From Chromatiaceae bacterium (GTDB taxonomy: Bacteria; Pseudomonadota; Gammaproteobacteria; Chromatiales; Chromatiaceae), in the NCBI GenBank assembly GCA_024639005.1, contig JAHEJD010000155.1:1-58651 (forward strand): DNA of 58,651 nt. Direction: 5' to 3'. This document shows, in pieces, positions 24,874 through 33,054 of the stretch; positions within the stretch are counted from its first letter, which is position 1, and every line of letters starts with the position of its first letter. The notes under the pieces were generated by a model. That model had not been told where the DNA came from. It searched no databases and was given only the letters and a program-made list of their open reading frames with translations. Both the position numbers and the translations under genes were made by a program.

Positions 24874-25809
24874 ATGAGCGTTGCAGATGATGTAATCAAC
24901 TCGATGGTCTATCCGAAGGATGGGCGCCCCTTTATCTGGCACGGCGGCATTTTGCAGATCTGGGTTACCCGGGCCTGTGACAAAGCCTGCTTCGGGTGCA
25001 CGCAGGGGAGCAACTTGCGCGGTAATCCCGGGTTGATAACCACAGAACAGTTCGAGCGCGCCGCAGCCTCCTTGTCAGATTACTTCGGCGTGGTGGGCAT
25101 GTTCGGTGGTAACCCGGCGCTACATCCGCGCTTCCATGATTTGTGCGAGATTATGCGACGTCACATTCCCTACGAACGGCGTGGTCTTTGGTGCAACCAT
25201 CCCCGTGGCAAAGGCGCCATCTGCCGCGAGACTTTCAACCCGGAGGTTTCGAATCTCAACGTCCATATGGATCAGGAGGCGCATGACGAGTTCACCAGAG
25301 ATTGGCCGGAGTGTCGGCACCGCCTCAAAGGACTCAATGAAGACGCACTTCACACGCCGCCTTTCACTGCACTCATAGATCACTATCCAGACGAAGACGA
25401 TCGATGGGGTAAGATCCGCGGTTGTGACATCAACCGTAACTGGTCCGCGATGATTTGCGTGGTGCGCGCCGAGCTGCGCGCTTATTTCTGCGAAATCGCT
25501 GGAGCCCAGGCCATGTTGCACGCCGGCGATCCGGAATGGCCCGATCTTGGAGTTCCCGTCGAGCCAGGCTGGTGGCGGAAAGGCGCAAAAGCCTATGCCG
25601 AACAGGTAAAGTGGCATTGCCATCGGTGCGGCATACCGATGCGGGCCGATCCCGTTCTTGCAGTCGGGGACAGCCATGAGAAGTGCAGTCCGACCCATGC
25701 ACCAATTTATAGGCCGAAGACAAAAAACAGGCCCGTGGTGGTCTTGGATGAGGTTCACGAAACCGACCGTTTCGCCACGCAATATCTGTCAACTGAAGCG
25801 GCCAGGTGA
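24874..25809 (+). CDS. Radical SAM-like iron-sulfur enzyme
   Basis: A 311-residue protein with the radical SAM signature CX3CX2C at Cys35, Cys39 and Cys42 (TRACDKACFGCTQG), which would hold a 4Fe-4S cluster and bind S-adenosylmethionine. A Gly-rich segment follows (GMFGGNPALHPRF, the GGEP-like SAM-binding motif in altered form). C-terminal cysteines (GCDINRNW, MICVV, YFCEIAGAQ, WHCHRCGIP, HEKCSP) suggest an auxiliary cluster or zinc site of the SPASM/twitch kind. The substrate is unknown. It lies between the repeat protein and glycosyltransferases in the flagellin-modification island, so it may alter a sugar or peptide, which is inference. The start has no clear ribosome site. Confidence 0.8.
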   Translation: MSVADDVINSMVYPKDGRPFIWHGGILQIWVTRACDKACFGCTQGSNLRGNPGLITTEQFERAAASLSDYFGVVGMFGGNPALHPRFHDLCEIMRRHIPYERRGLWCNHPRGKGAICRETFNPEVSNLNVHMDQEAHDEFTRDWPECRHRLKGLNEDALHTPPFTALIDHYPDEDDRWGKIRGCDINRNWSAMICVVRAELRAYFCEIAGAQAMLHAGDPEWPDLGVPVEPGWWRKGAKAYAEQVKWHCHRCGIPMRADPVLAVGDSHEKCSPTHAPIYRPKTKNRPVVVLDEVHETDRFATQYLSTEAAR

Positions 25810-25879
25810 ATTTGAAAGCTATCCTGATGCCGTTTCTGGCCAAGAGCGTTCTCAGAGAAACACTCAAGACGTAGAGGAA

Positions 25880-26911
25880 ATGCCAAAGCCGTATCTGATC
25901 GTCATGTGCTCGCCGGATCGCGACCGGTTCTCTACCCGACGCGCGCTCGGTTCGATCAAGGCCACAGACCTTTCCCGGGCCGAGTTCTGGCTTGTTGACA
26001 ACAACTACGATGCAGCATTCCGCCACCCGGACGTGATGAATCGCGCCTTGCAGGTCGCCGCCGGCCGTGGTCAATCGGTTATCTTCCTCGATGATGACAT
26101 CGAGGTCGCCACCTATGACTGGATCGAACGTCTGGAGCAGGCAACCAAGCGAAGTGGCGCAGATATCATCGGCTGTCGCCATGTCTGGGCGGACGGAAAC
26201 ACCAACCACGAAGGCTACTGGATCGACGAAACCGGCATTGTCGCTCCCATCATCGGCGCCGAACACAGATTCTGCGAGGGCGCACCGGGCATAGCCTACG
26301 TGCCCTCTTTGTGCAGTGCATTGATGCTAGTGCACAATCCGGGTGACTATTCATTCGATGCCGGTTTTGCCAAGTATCAGCAGGACCTGGATATCTGCCT
26401 CCAATCCTGGGCCGCAGACAAACCCGTTGTCTGCATACTCGATCTCAAAATCATGCATCATGCCGGATCGACTGGCGAGCTGCACGACAACTTCGCCCAG
26501 CGACTGCAGGCCGACAGCGTCTACTTTTCCAATAAGTGGCGTGACTTTCTGACCACGCTCTACAATCGAAACGAACTTGAACACTTACACGATTACATGC
26601 CCGGTCATAATTTCTGGCGCACCGAGTACCATAAGGCATCACTGATGAAAAAAACGGATTCGCTCGAAGCCGAATCGCTTTTTCGCCGCATCGCTAACGA
26701 CTGCTATGACGAAAAGATGCGCAGTGGGGCTAATTACCATCTTTACAGGCTCACTGGTGAGCTGGCGCCACTGCGCCGCTGCATGTCGCTGAATCCCTGT
26801 CATCGGGCAGCTCGGGAAAGGCTAGCCAGTGAGTCGGATCAAGATATTGCGCATTACAAATCTTGCACGCACGGACACGACTGTTCCCGTTGCGTGCTCG
26901 GTGCAAAATAG
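25880..26911 (+). CDS. Glycosyltransferase, GT2-like (copy A)
   Basis: A 343-residue GT-A-fold enzyme. It opens MPKPYLIVMCSPDRDRFSTR, has the nucleotide/metal site FLDDDIEVATYDW near residues 70-82 (DDD in place of DXD), and a later catalytic-region block FAKYQQDLDICLQSW. The C-terminal ~100 residues are helical (TEYHKASLMKKTDSLEAESL, YHLYRLTGELAPLRRCMSLN). The next gene shares the whole design, so this is a tandem duplicate. ATG 25880 was chosen because it starts the GT domain; the open frame extends upstream into the radical SAM gene in another frame, and that part looks spurious. GC content looks lower than in the flagellar genes. Confidence 0.82.
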   Translation: MPKPYLIVMCSPDRDRFSTRRALGSIKATDLSRAEFWLVDNNYDAAFRHPDVMNRALQVAAGRGQSVIFLDDDIEVATYDWIERLEQATKRSGADIIGCRHVWADGNTNHEGYWIDETGIVAPIIGAEHRFCEGAPGIAYVPSLCSALMLVHNPGDYSFDAGFAKYQQDLDICLQSWAADKPVVCILDLKIMHHAGSTGELHDNFAQRLQADSVYFSNKWRDFLTTLYNRNELEHLHDYMPGHNFWRTEYHKASLMKKTDSLEAESLFRRIANDCYDEKMRSGANYHLYRLTGELAPLRRCMSLNPCHRAARERLASESDQDIAHYKSCTHGHDCSRCVLGAK

Positions 26912-26921
26912 GTCGCTGCCG

Positions 26922-27878
26922 GTGAACAAATACCTTGTCGCACTCTGCACACCTGATGCATTTCGCCCATCGGCCAAGGCGGCAATAGCTGCACTCAAGA
27001 AAACCAACCTGTCCAGCACTGACCTTATCGTGCTCGATAACGGTTACGAACAAGGCTTTCGCCATGCAGAGGCTATGAATGCGGTGCTTGATTATGCGCG
27101 CGACCAATGGGTCTTTTTTCTTGATGATGACGTCCTCATCGCACAGAGAGACTGGCTGCAGCAACTGGTAAGCGACGCAGAAACTGCGGACGCGACCTTG
27201 ATCGGCTGTATCCACACCTTTGCGAGCGGCGAAGTGAATCACTCTGGCGCCATCGCCCATGATGACGGCAGTACAGAACTGAGACGCTCCCCGCTCGAGG
27301 CATTGACCTACATGCCTGCACTGAGCAGCGCAGCGCTTGGCATCACTCCCGGCAACGACCTGCGCTTTGATACTTGTTTCGAGAAGTACCAGCACGACCT
27401 TGATCTTTGCCTAGAGACCTGGCGCCGCGGCTACAAGGTGGCCATTTCGCCGCGGGTGACCGTCGTGCACACGATGGCGGATTATTTTTCAACACTCAGC
27501 CCGCCAGCAGTAGCGTACCAACATGATGCGGCTCTATTCCGAGAAAAATGGCAGGCGTATTGTGCCGATGGCCTATACCGCATTCCACAGCTCAAGAAGT
27601 TTGCAACTGTAGCTGCCGAACCCAACTGGGAATCCCGCTACAACCAGGCTTCCGCGTTGCGGTCCACCGACCCTGCCTCCGCGTCGAACAAATTCCGAGT
27701 GTTCATCGATCATTGCCCCCACGCTCATCTCCTTGCCGGCGCGCACTTCCATCTCTTTGGATTACATGGCCAAGTTGAGCATCTTCATGAATGCCTCGCG
27801 CTAAATCCGCTGCACCAGAAAGCTCGTCAACTGCTTGATGAAGTAGGGCACGCATCTGTCCTAGCCGTGCAAGAGTGA
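26922..27878 (+). CDS. Glycosyltransferase, GT2-like (copy B)
   Basis: A 318-residue paralogue of the preceding gene. Parallel segments are NKYLVALCTPDAFRPSAKAA, LIVLDNGYEQGFRHAEAMNA, FFLDDDVLIAQRDW and FEKYQHDLDLCLETWRRGY. The C-terminal helical module matches too (ESRYNQASALRSTDPASASN, then FHLFGLHGQVEHLHECLALN). The GTG start at 26922 is 11 bases after the previous stop; an in-frame ATG at 26829 would overlap the end of copy A by 83 bases. The second copy may add a different sugar or act on a different site. Donor and acceptor cannot be told. Confidence 0.82.
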   Translation: MNKYLVALCTPDAFRPSAKAAIAALKKTNLSSTDLIVLDNGYEQGFRHAEAMNAVLDYARDQWVFFLDDDVLIAQRDWLQQLVSDAETADATLIGCIHTFASGEVNHSGAIAHDDGSTELRRSPLEALTYMPALSSAALGITPGNDLRFDTCFEKYQHDLDLCLETWRRGYKVAISPRVTVVHTMADYFSTLSPPAVAYQHDAALFREKWQAYCADGLYRIPQLKKFATVAAEPNWESRYNQASALRSTDPASASNKFRVFIDHCPHAHLLAGAHFHLFGLHGQVEHLHECLALNPLHQKARQLLDEVGHASVLAVQE

Positions 27879-28004
27879 TGTCTCTCAACCCCACATTTTG
27901 CTTATTGTCCTTCTATGATTGCCCACGAGAAGAACCTATGTTTTCTTTGGCAAACACCTTTTCGCCTCTGTCGGGTAAGCCAGCGAAGAAAGAGGTAGCT
28001 GGGC

Positions 28005-29591
28005 ATGATTGATGCGTCAGTAATCCAAGAATTCGAAGATGGGGTGCCGTTCTTCCCGGAACACCTACCCTGTTTCGCTAATACGCCATCACGCAATGTC
28101 GTACTGCTTGCATTGCTGATGGACTACATAAAAGTGCGCAAAGATGGGGGGTCGCTCAACATCCTCGAGGTAGGTAGCAGAGCCGGCGGCTCGGCCTTGG
28201 CCTGGGTCGACGCGATAAATCTCTACAACCGGGGAGATGGCAGCATTACCTGCGTAGACATGTGGTACAAACTTGGCGCGATGGATGACGTCTTTTTCAG
28301 CATTTTTCGCCACAACGTCAAGGCAACAGATGCCCAGGACCTTGTGATCCCGATCATAGGCGACAGCACAAAGGTCCTCCCCTTCCTTCCACGCAGGCAT
28401 TTTGACCTGGTCTATATCGATGGCGCCCATTGTTTTTCGATTTGTACTCAGGATATGCGCAATGCGAAAGCGCTGGTAAAGCCTGGCGGCATCATCTGTG
28501 GAGATGACCTGGAGATTCAGTTCGAAGAATGCGACAAGGATATTCTAGAGAGCTTTTCTGAACATGACGCTGCCTTCGATCCCAGCCCCTGGCACCCCGG
28601 TGTCACGCGTGCCGTTCACGACAACTTTGGACGATTGCTTCCCTTTTTCGGCGTTTGGGCGGTGCAAAAAGCCCAGTCGGGCGACGCGTTCGAGCCAGTC
28701 GACATTGAGAACATTCGCATCAAGGCTTTGCCGTCCTACTTTCCTGCCTGGGCATCCCGCCTTGCCCGACACGAACTCAAGATCGACTCTGAATCGACAT
28801 CAAGTTGGAGTATTCACGAAACCTTTCTCGATGACTGCCATACACGGCCGTCTTGGCTCCAACCAGACGGCGATACCCTGGCGACCAAGAAGTTCGCAAT
28901 GAATCACGCCGCCACCCAACTTCCCAGTGCGGCGAAACGTTGCGTTGGCGCTATCAATCAGGGAGATTGGCGCTTGGCTAGCGATAACGGCGAACCGGAA
29001 TATCTTGTATCAGAGGATGCGATTCACGGCCTTACAATCTCAGTGATCAACCCTAAAGGTACCACAGATATCGGCATTCAGTTGGTAGTCCCCAACGACC
29101 CTGCAATGCGCGGCAAAAAGGCCACGTTGCGCGCCTGCCTAAGGACGAACGGCTTGGTGCAACTCAACATCTACGACGGCGTGCTGGGCTTTGGGAGCAG
29201 CGATACCGTGCCGGACAGTAATTGGCAGACCTTAACCTGGGAAACGCTGATCCCACCAGATGCCGAGATGTTCGTGCCTCAGATCCGCATGCACAGCACG
29301 CATTGCCAGATATCGCCGGCAACTCAGCTTTCCGTGGCATGGTTAACGGTTGACGTTGCAAATGAAGAGGCAGATCCCGAGCAAGTGGCTGGCGTACATC
29401 TCGCTCGAGCGTTACACCATCTCGAACACGGCGATCTCATTCGCAGCGGGGCGGAGCTGCAACTCGCCTTAAAGTCAACCGGCGACCCCAAACTACTCTA
29501 CCTTGGGATCGAGCGCTATACGTTCGCTGATTCAGCTTTGCGTGATGAAGCCCGTGAATTGCTTCTCAGGCATTTGCCCATCTCCGCCTGA
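28005..29591 (+). CDS. SAM-dependent methyltransferase with C-terminal extension
   Basis: A 528-residue protein with three parts. Residues ~1-225 form a class I methyltransferase of the Methyltransf_24 type: motif I NILEVGSRAGGSALAW near 53-67, then TCVDMW, LVYIDGAHCF near 134-143, and VKPGGIICGDDLE. Residues ~300-450 look like a beta-sandwich (carbohydrate-binding-like) module. The last ~70 residues are helical, recalling the C-termini of neighbouring enzymes. It probably methylates a sugar of the flagellin glycan or a peptide; that is inference from location. The 126-base gap upstream holds no gene. Confidence 0.78.
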   Translation: MIDASVIQEFEDGVPFFPEHLPCFANTPSRNVVLLALLMDYIKVRKDGGSLNILEVGSRAGGSALAWVDAINLYNRGDGSITCVDMWYKLGAMDDVFFSIFRHNVKATDAQDLVIPIIGDSTKVLPFLPRRHFDLVYIDGAHCFSICTQDMRNAKALVKPGGIICGDDLEIQFEECDKDILESFSEHDAAFDPSPWHPGVTRAVHDNFGRLLPFFGVWAVQKAQSGDAFEPVDIENIRIKALPSYFPAWASRLARHELKIDSESTSSWSIHETFLDDCHTRPSWLQPDGDTLATKKFAMNHAATQLPSAAKRCVGAINQGDWRLASDNGEPEYLVSEDAIHGLTISVINPKGTTDIGIQLVVPNDPAMRGKKATLRACLRTNGLVQLNIYDGVLGFGSSDTVPDSNWQTLTWETLIPPDAEMFVPQIRMHSTHCQISPATQLSVAWLTVDVANEEADPEQVAGVHLARALHHLEHGDLIRSGAELQLALKSTGDPKLLYLGIERYTFADSALRDEARELLLRHLPISA

Positions 29592-29609
29592 CACATCGAT
29601 TCGAGGAAG

Positions 29610-30824
29610 GTGGGGGATCAAGATGAAAGTGTTTCATTTGGAAATAGTTCGGGAACAGGTGATGACGCCAAGCTGACTATTCTTATCGCGGCACGTAATG
29701 CCGCCGCGACGATTGCTCGTGCACTTGATTCCTGTCTCGGCGAATCTGTTCCGGTCCTCCTGATCAACGACCGCTGCAGCGACGAAACAACACGGCTTGC
29801 CTCGCTCAGAGGGGGTGATCGTCTTCGCATTATCGATTGTCCACACCCTGGAGGCTTACCCAACGCGCGGCAGGCTGGCCTCGATGCGGTAAGCACCATG
29901 TATGCAGCATGGCTCGACGCCGACGACGAGTGGATTCCGGGCCGAGCACTGCGCCTGATCACCCAGTTGGATGCCGGCGCCGACGTCGTCGTCGACGCGC
30001 TGGACCTGCATGATGGCGAAAGCGGGGTCTGGCTGCGCCGCCTCGAGGTTCCCAAGTTTCTCCGAGGTTGCCGCCACCCCATGCAGCTTTTTGAGCGCAA
30101 CTATCTTCCTGGAGACACTCAGGTCGGCTTTCGAGTGAGCACATTTAGGGCCGCCGGCGGGTATGACAAAAATATTTTTGGGCCTGAGAGTTTCGATCTG
30201 CTGCTACGCAGCCTGATGAAAGATGCGCGCTTTGCCTTCTGCGCGGAAGTGGGCTATCGCATGTATGCGTATCCAGAGAGCGTTTCACGCGATCTTTCGA
30301 CGCAGCGCCAGGCACTGAGAAATGCATTGCTCAAATATGACCTTGATACAGTGGCCCGAAAATCCCGCGAGGCAGGCTACAGCCCATCGAGCATCAGGTG
30401 GACACTGGTATCAATGGCGATGTTCCGGGAAGAATGGGAACTCGCCTTGGACTTGGTGGGTCAATGCGACGACTCTGACCAAAGCAACGGAGTTTTGCCG
30501 CTCTGTCCCCGACCGGGGGCATGGGGAAAGGCGTTCTTTCGTGGCACAGCGTACCTGATGCTTCGGCGCCACGATAGCGACGCCGCCGAACAGCTGCGAA
30601 TTGCGCAAAGCATGGCAGGCACGGCCGAGGTATCCAACAATCTCGGTGTGGCGCTACGCAGGCTTGCGCTGGAAGCCACCGCGACGAGTTGCTTCGAAGA
30701 AGCCCTGCGTCAACAACCGGCTTACCGCGATGCCAAAATGAACCTGGCAAACCCGAACTCCGAGCATGTCACCACACATCCCCTGCGCCGAACGCCCAGT
30801 CGATTCGAATACTCCATCGCCTGA
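29610..30824 (+). CDS. Glycosyltransferase (GT2) with C-terminal TPR
   Basis: A 404-residue protein. The N-terminal GT2 domain has LTILIAARNAAATIARALDS near 22-41, GLPNARQAGLDAV, and the DXD-type motif AAWLDADDEWIPGRAL near 101-116; the second half of the domain has GGYDKNIFGPESFDLLLRSL. The C-terminal third is TPR-like (GKAFFRGTAYLMLRRHDSDA, VSNNLGVALRRLALEATATS). Its last ~25 residues (HVTTHPLRRTPSRFEYSIA) look non-homologous, as if the end was replaced. GTG 29610 has a GAGGAAG site just upstream. A decayed copy of its TPR end follows at 30850. Confidence 0.8.
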   Translation: MGDQDESVSFGNSSGTGDDAKLTILIAARNAAATIARALDSCLGESVPVLLINDRCSDETTRLASLRGGDRLRIIDCPHPGGLPNARQAGLDAVSTMYAAWLDADDEWIPGRALRLITQLDAGADVVVDALDLHDGESGVWLRRLEVPKFLRGCRHPMQLFERNYLPGDTQVGFRVSTFRAAGGYDKNIFGPESFDLLLRSLMKDARFAFCAEVGYRMYAYPESVSRDLSTQRQALRNALLKYDLDTVARKSREAGYSPSSIRWTLVSMAMFREEWELALDLVGQCDDSDQSNGVLPLCPRPGAWGKAFFRGTAYLMLRRHDSDAAEQLRIAQSMAGTAEVSNNLGVALRRLALEATATSCFEEALRQQPAYRDAKMNLANPNSEHVTTHPLRRTPSRFEYSIA

Positions 30825-30849
30825 TCACCGGCTGTAACAAACTGAGATT

Positions 30850-31118
30850 TGGCGCTACGGATTCTTCCTCGGGACGGCGCTACTGCTCATTGAAGGCGGG
30901 ATCGACGAAGCGCTGCAGCAGTTGAGCCGGGCAGAGCAACTCGTTCCAACGGCCGAATGTGGGAATAACTTGGGCGTTGCGCACCAACGCATAGGCGATA
31001 CGAAAACCGCCAAGGCTTTTTTGAAAAGGTGCTCCGGCGCTTCCCCGGCTGTGCGGATGCACTGATCAATCTCGGCTCACTGAGCGCCTGCCGCGCAACC
31101 ACACCTCCACTCCACTAG
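30850..31118 (+). pseudogene. Decayed TPR fragment with a T-run frameshift
   Basis: This stretch reads as the TPR end of a protein like the preceding glycosyltransferase: RYGFFLGTALLLIEGGIDEA, then LVPTAECGNNLGVAHQRIGD. The frame breaks at a run of six T (near 31017-31022). Reading +1 from there, the protein continues FEKVLRRFPGCADALINLGS to a TAG at 31116-31118. Restoring one T gives a continuous ~89-residue TPR. It aligns with residues ~310-390 of the gene at 29610, so it is the remnant of a tandem duplication. No start codon or ribosome site is seen. Confidence 0.7.
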
Positions 31119-31176
31119 TAGCCCAGTCGGTCGGGGTACCACCACATCCGATTGCGGCACGCTTCGCCACAGCGCC

Positions 31177-32139
31177 TCACGGCCTCATCAGGTCATCGAA
31201 ATAAGCAATCGTCCTATCGAGCCCGTCACGCAAAGCGACTCCTGGCTGCCAATTCAGATGTTTCCGAGCCGAGCCGATATCCGGTTGACGCTGCCGCGGG
31301 TCGTCCGATGGCAACGCCTGGAACTCCAACCTCGACTTCGAACCTGTCAGCTCGATCACGAGATCCGCCAACTGGCGAACGGTGAATTCAGCTGGATTGC
31401 CGAGATTCACCGGCCCAACAAAATCCGCAGGCGAATCCATCAAACGTACTAGCCCATCGACCAAGTCATCGACGTAACAAAAAGATCGAGTCTGCGCACC
31501 GTCCCCGTAGAGCGTAATCGGCTCGCCCTTCAGCGCCTGGACGATGAAATTACTGACCACCCGACCATCATTGGGATGCATGCGTGGGCCATAGGTGTTG
31601 AAGATTCGCGCCACCTTGATCTCCAGTCCATGCTGGCGATAGTAGTCGAAGAACAACGTCTCGGCGCAACGCTTGCCTTCGTCATAACACGCCCGTTCAC
31701 CGATCGGATTGACCCGCCCCCAGTACGACTCCTCTTGCGGATGCACCTCGGGGTCGCCGTACACCTCGCTGGTGGAGGCCTGAAGGATCCTGGCCCTGAT
31801 CCGCTTTGCAAGCCCCAGCATGTTGATCGTCCCATGCACGCTGGTCTTGGTCGTCTGTACCGGATCGTGCTGATAGTGCACGGGTGAAGCCGGGCAGGCC
31901 AAGTTGTAGATCTCGTCGACCTCGACGTAGAGCGGAAAGGTCACGTCGTGGCGCATGAACTCGAATCGGGGGTGACCCAGCAGATGGGCAATGTTTTCCT
32001 TGGTGCCCGTATAGAGATTGTCGACACAAAGCACGTCGCAGCCGTCCTGGATCAATCGATCGCAGAGGTGTGAGCCAAGAAAGCCCGCACCGCCAGTCAC
32101 CAGAACCCTCTTGGTCGTTGAGTACTTACGCATGGACAA
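31177..32139 (-). CDS. uxs: UDP-glucuronate decarboxylase-like SDR epimerase/dehydratase
   Basis: A 320-residue extended short-chain dehydrogenase. It has the NAD-binding [10 protein letters not shown] near residue 16, [16 protein letters not shown], the YDEGKR form of the YXXXK catalytic pair, and the block [20 protein letters not shown], all typical of UDP-xylose synthase (UDP-GlcA decarboxylase). UDP-xylose or a 4-keto pentose is the expected product. The TTG at 32139 has GGAGG six bases upstream and fits better than the ATG two codons in. It is the last gene of the minus-strand Pse operon, 32 bases after the ATP-grasp gene. Confidence 0.85.
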   Translation of the reverse strand: MSMRKYSTTKRVLVTGGAGFLGSHLCDRLIQDGCDVLCVDNLYTGTKENIAHLLGHPRFEFMRHDVTFPLYVEVDEIYNLACPASPVHYQHDPVQTTKTSVHGTINMLGLAKRIRARILQASTSEVYGDPEVHPQEESYWGRVNPIGERACYDEGKRCAETLFFDYYRQHGLEIKVARIFNTYGPRMHPNDGRVVSNFIVQALKGEPITLYGDGAQTRSFCYVDDLVDGLVRLMDSPADFVGPVNLGNPAEFTVRQLADLVIELTGSKSRLEFQALPSDDPRQRQPDIGSARKHLNWQPGVALRDGLDRTIAYFDDLMRP

Positions 32140-32171
32140 CTTGTTCCTCCTATTCCAAGTTCAATCCGGCT

Positions 32172-33047
32172 TCAACCGGAGCCAGCCAATGCCGCGACCG
32201 TCCGCTCGCAGAATGCAAACCCGGCCGACTCGGTCTGCGCGATACCACCAGGAAACCGCGGATTGAGATCGATCAGCCAGGCGCCTTCGCCATCGCGAAT
32301 GAACTGGAAGTTCACGACACCGCGAAAATCAAACTCCCGCGCCATCGAACGGCAGAGTGAGACCAGCTCGGGGTCATCGACCGGCGTACCGATCGTACAC
32401 TGACCGTTTTGTACCTGCGTCCGCTCGCGGACGAAGACCAAGTCCAGCTGGCCGGTGGTGGTCGCGAAACAGTCGACGCTGAACTCCCTGCCCACTTTGT
32501 GCTCCTGGACCAGGCAAGGCCGATCCAAATGTTCGATCCAGCGGACCAGTTCATTGCTGTCCCGGGCGACATGGATGCCGCGCGAACCTGAACCGCTGAC
32601 TGGCTTTAGTATGACAGGACACTGAGGTGCAGGCCGCGCTATCCACGCATTGGCAGGCTGCCACGGCGGGCAGCGGATACCGGCAGATTCGGCGGCCTCA
32701 TAGAGTGCCGCCTTGTCCAGACAGATACGCAAGGTGCGCTCGGTAGAGAGCAGTAGCCGGACGGGCAGCTCGCCGGCCTCGGCGCGACGGGCCCACTGCG
32801 GCAGCTCCTCGTTCCTCACCGGGACCACGGCATCTATCGCCGCGTCCCGCGCCACCGCAGCGAAGACGTCCCAGAACGCGGGATCGTCGAAGCGCGGCAA
32901 CTCGACCCGCATGTCGACCAAGTCCAACGCAGGCGCATCCGAAGACAGATCGCTACCGAGGAGCCTGCCGCCCCGCTTTTGAATGGCCGCACCGAGCAGC
33001 CGCGCGAGATCGATCTTGTTGCCGATGGACGGCAGCAGCAGGTTCAT
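32172..33047 (-). CDS. ATP-grasp family ligase
   Basis: A 291-residue ATP-grasp enzyme: N-terminal pre-grasp part (NLLLPSIGNKIDLARLLGAA), the ATP-binding block PVILKPVSGSGSRGIHVARD, the LVQEHKVGREFSVDCFATTT segment, and the metal-binding VNFQFIRDGEGAWLIDLNPR near the C-terminus (Asp and Asn ligands). ATP-grasp enzymes join a carboxylate to an amine or thiol through an acyl phosphate. It lies between the pseF-pseG fusion (7 bases upstream) and the uxs gene. No PseH N-acetyltransferase is in the operon, so it may attach the C4 amino substituent instead; this is inference. Confidence 0.85.
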   Translation of the reverse strand: MNLLLPSIGNKIDLARLLGAAIQKRGGRLLGSDLSSDAPALDLVDMRVELPRFDDPAFWDVFAAVARDAAIDAVVPVRNEELPQWARRAEAGELPVRLLLSTERTLRICLDKAALYEAAESAGIRCPPWQPANAWIARPAPQCPVILKPVSGSGSRGIHVARDSNELVRWIEHLDRPCLVQEHKVGREFSVDCFATTTGQLDLVFVRERTQVQNGQCTIGTPVDDPELVSLCRSMAREFDFRGVVNFQFIRDGEGAWLIDLNPRFPGGIAQTESAGFAFCERTVAALAGSG

Positions 33048-33054
33048 CGCCGCA

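Noticed and set aside
31177-32139. dTDP-glucose 4,6-dehydratase or UDP-glucose 4-epimerase
   Set aside because: The [12 protein letters not shown] and [17 protein letters not shown] blocks fit UDP-xylose synthase better.
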